This document shows, in pieces, positions 5,979 through 6,369 of a stretch of 6,369 nt of DNA (the stretch's first letter is position 1; the number at the start of each line of letters is the position of its first letter). The notes under the pieces were generated by a model. That model worked only from the letters and a program-made list of their open reading frames with translations. It did not search any database and was not told where the DNA came from. The DNA lies in contig JAFGHG010000117.1 of assembly GCA_016939345.1 (NCBI GenBank), forward strand, positions 1-6,369, read 5' to 3'. The DNA is from Candidatus Omnitrophota bacterium. GTDB lineage: Bacteria > Omnitrophota > Gorgyraeia > Duberdicusellales > 4484-171. The position numbers and the translations under genes are program-made.

Positions 5979-6369
5979 ATGTTGTGTGATATCTGCCATA
6001 AAAACCATGCTACTGTGCATCTTACCGAGATAGTCAACGAAAAGATTATCGAGATGCATATATGCCAGGAGTGCGCCCAGTCTAAAGCCCAGAGTTTAAA
6101 TGAACAGCTTCATCTCTCGGGTTTTCTGGGGGGTTTAACCGAAAATCTTGATTTAAAAAATAAGCAGAAATCAGAAGCGAAATGCTCTTCTTGCGGGTTT
6201 AGTTACGAACAGTTTAAAAAAGAAGGCCGTTTAAACTGCAGCAGCTGTTATCAGGCTTTCCGCCAGCAGTTACTGCCTTTGCTAAAAAAGATTCATAGCT
6301 CAACGCGCCATGTAGGCAAAGTGCCTGCAGCTCAAGATAAAAGTGTATCATCGGAGTTTGAGCTAAAAG
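5979..6369 (+). CDS. mcsA: McsA-like zinc protein, activator of protein arginine kinase (partial, 3' end missing)
   Basis: The first 130 codons of a gene cut by the right edge; no stop is reached. In Firmicutes McsA binds and activates the protein arginine kinase McsB, which marks proteins for ClpCP degradation. The fragment shows four CxxC zinc-binding motifs: CDIC (3-6), CQEC (29-32), CSSC (69-72) and CSSC (87-90). The first pair frames the HATVHLTEIVNEKIIEMHIC-type beta structure. The second pair is followed by the family signature CYQAFRQQLLPLLKKIH (90-106) and then H111-V-G-K-V-P116. This matches McsA closely. The C-terminal UvrB/UvrC (UVR) motif expected in the family would lie past the window. 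The start is the first ATG in frame and gives CxxC at residue 3, as is usual. No clear Shine-Dalgarno is present. mcsB and clpC would be expected downstream but are not visible. Confidence 0.88.
   Translation, partial: MLCDICHKNHATVHLTEIVNEKIIEMHICQECAQSKAQSLNEQLHLSGFLGGLTENLDLKNKQKSEAKCSSCGFSYEQFKKEGRLNCSSCYQAFRQQLLPLLKKIHSSTRHVGKVPAAQDKSVSSEFELK

Overview
The window is a compact, AT-rich bacterial segment (about 40% GC by eye) in which every supported gene lies on the + strand. The LolCD lipoprotein-release transporter and a secreted hydrolase point to a diderm bacterium. The imperfect inverted-repeat elements between genes (one AT-rich, one GC-rich) and the mix of gene families resemble uncultured lineages such as candidate phylum Omnitrophota. 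That placement is an inference from style, not a demonstrated match.

Layout: (1) positions 2-124 hold the last 40 codons of a di-/oligopeptide ABC transporter ATPase, cut by the left edge. (2) 143-1435 is a secreted clan GH-A (GH2-TIM-barrel-like) glycoside hydrolase, 18 bp downstream. (3) A 57-bp gap carries an exact consensus sigma70 promoter placed so close to lysS (1493-2938) that the lysS mRNA should be leaderless or nearly so. (4) A ~130-bp AT-rich inverted-repeat element fills the gap before lolC and creates a spurious upstream extension of that frame; the likely lolC start is 3084. (5) lolC and lolD overlap by 8 bp and encode the permease and ATPase of a lipoprotein-releasing complex. 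(6) ilvE (4956-5831) follows 41 bp later with the only strong Shine-Dalgarno in the window. (7) 5832-5978 is non-coding and contains an 86-bp GC-rich inverted-repeat element and a REP-like 8-bp hairpin. (8) mcsA begins at 5979 and runs off the right edge.

Functionally the window is mostly housekeeping: lysine charging, lipoprotein trafficking, branched-chain amino acid transamination, and the start of a probable McsA/McsB protein-quality-control locus. lysS-lolC-lolD-ilvE may be read as one unit from the lysS promoter, with the repeats as possible interruptions. I did not find a clearly new multi-gene system. The points most worth following up are the leaderless lysS arrangement, the repeat that abuts lolC, the GC-rich element before mcsA, and the pairing of McsA with a Lol system.
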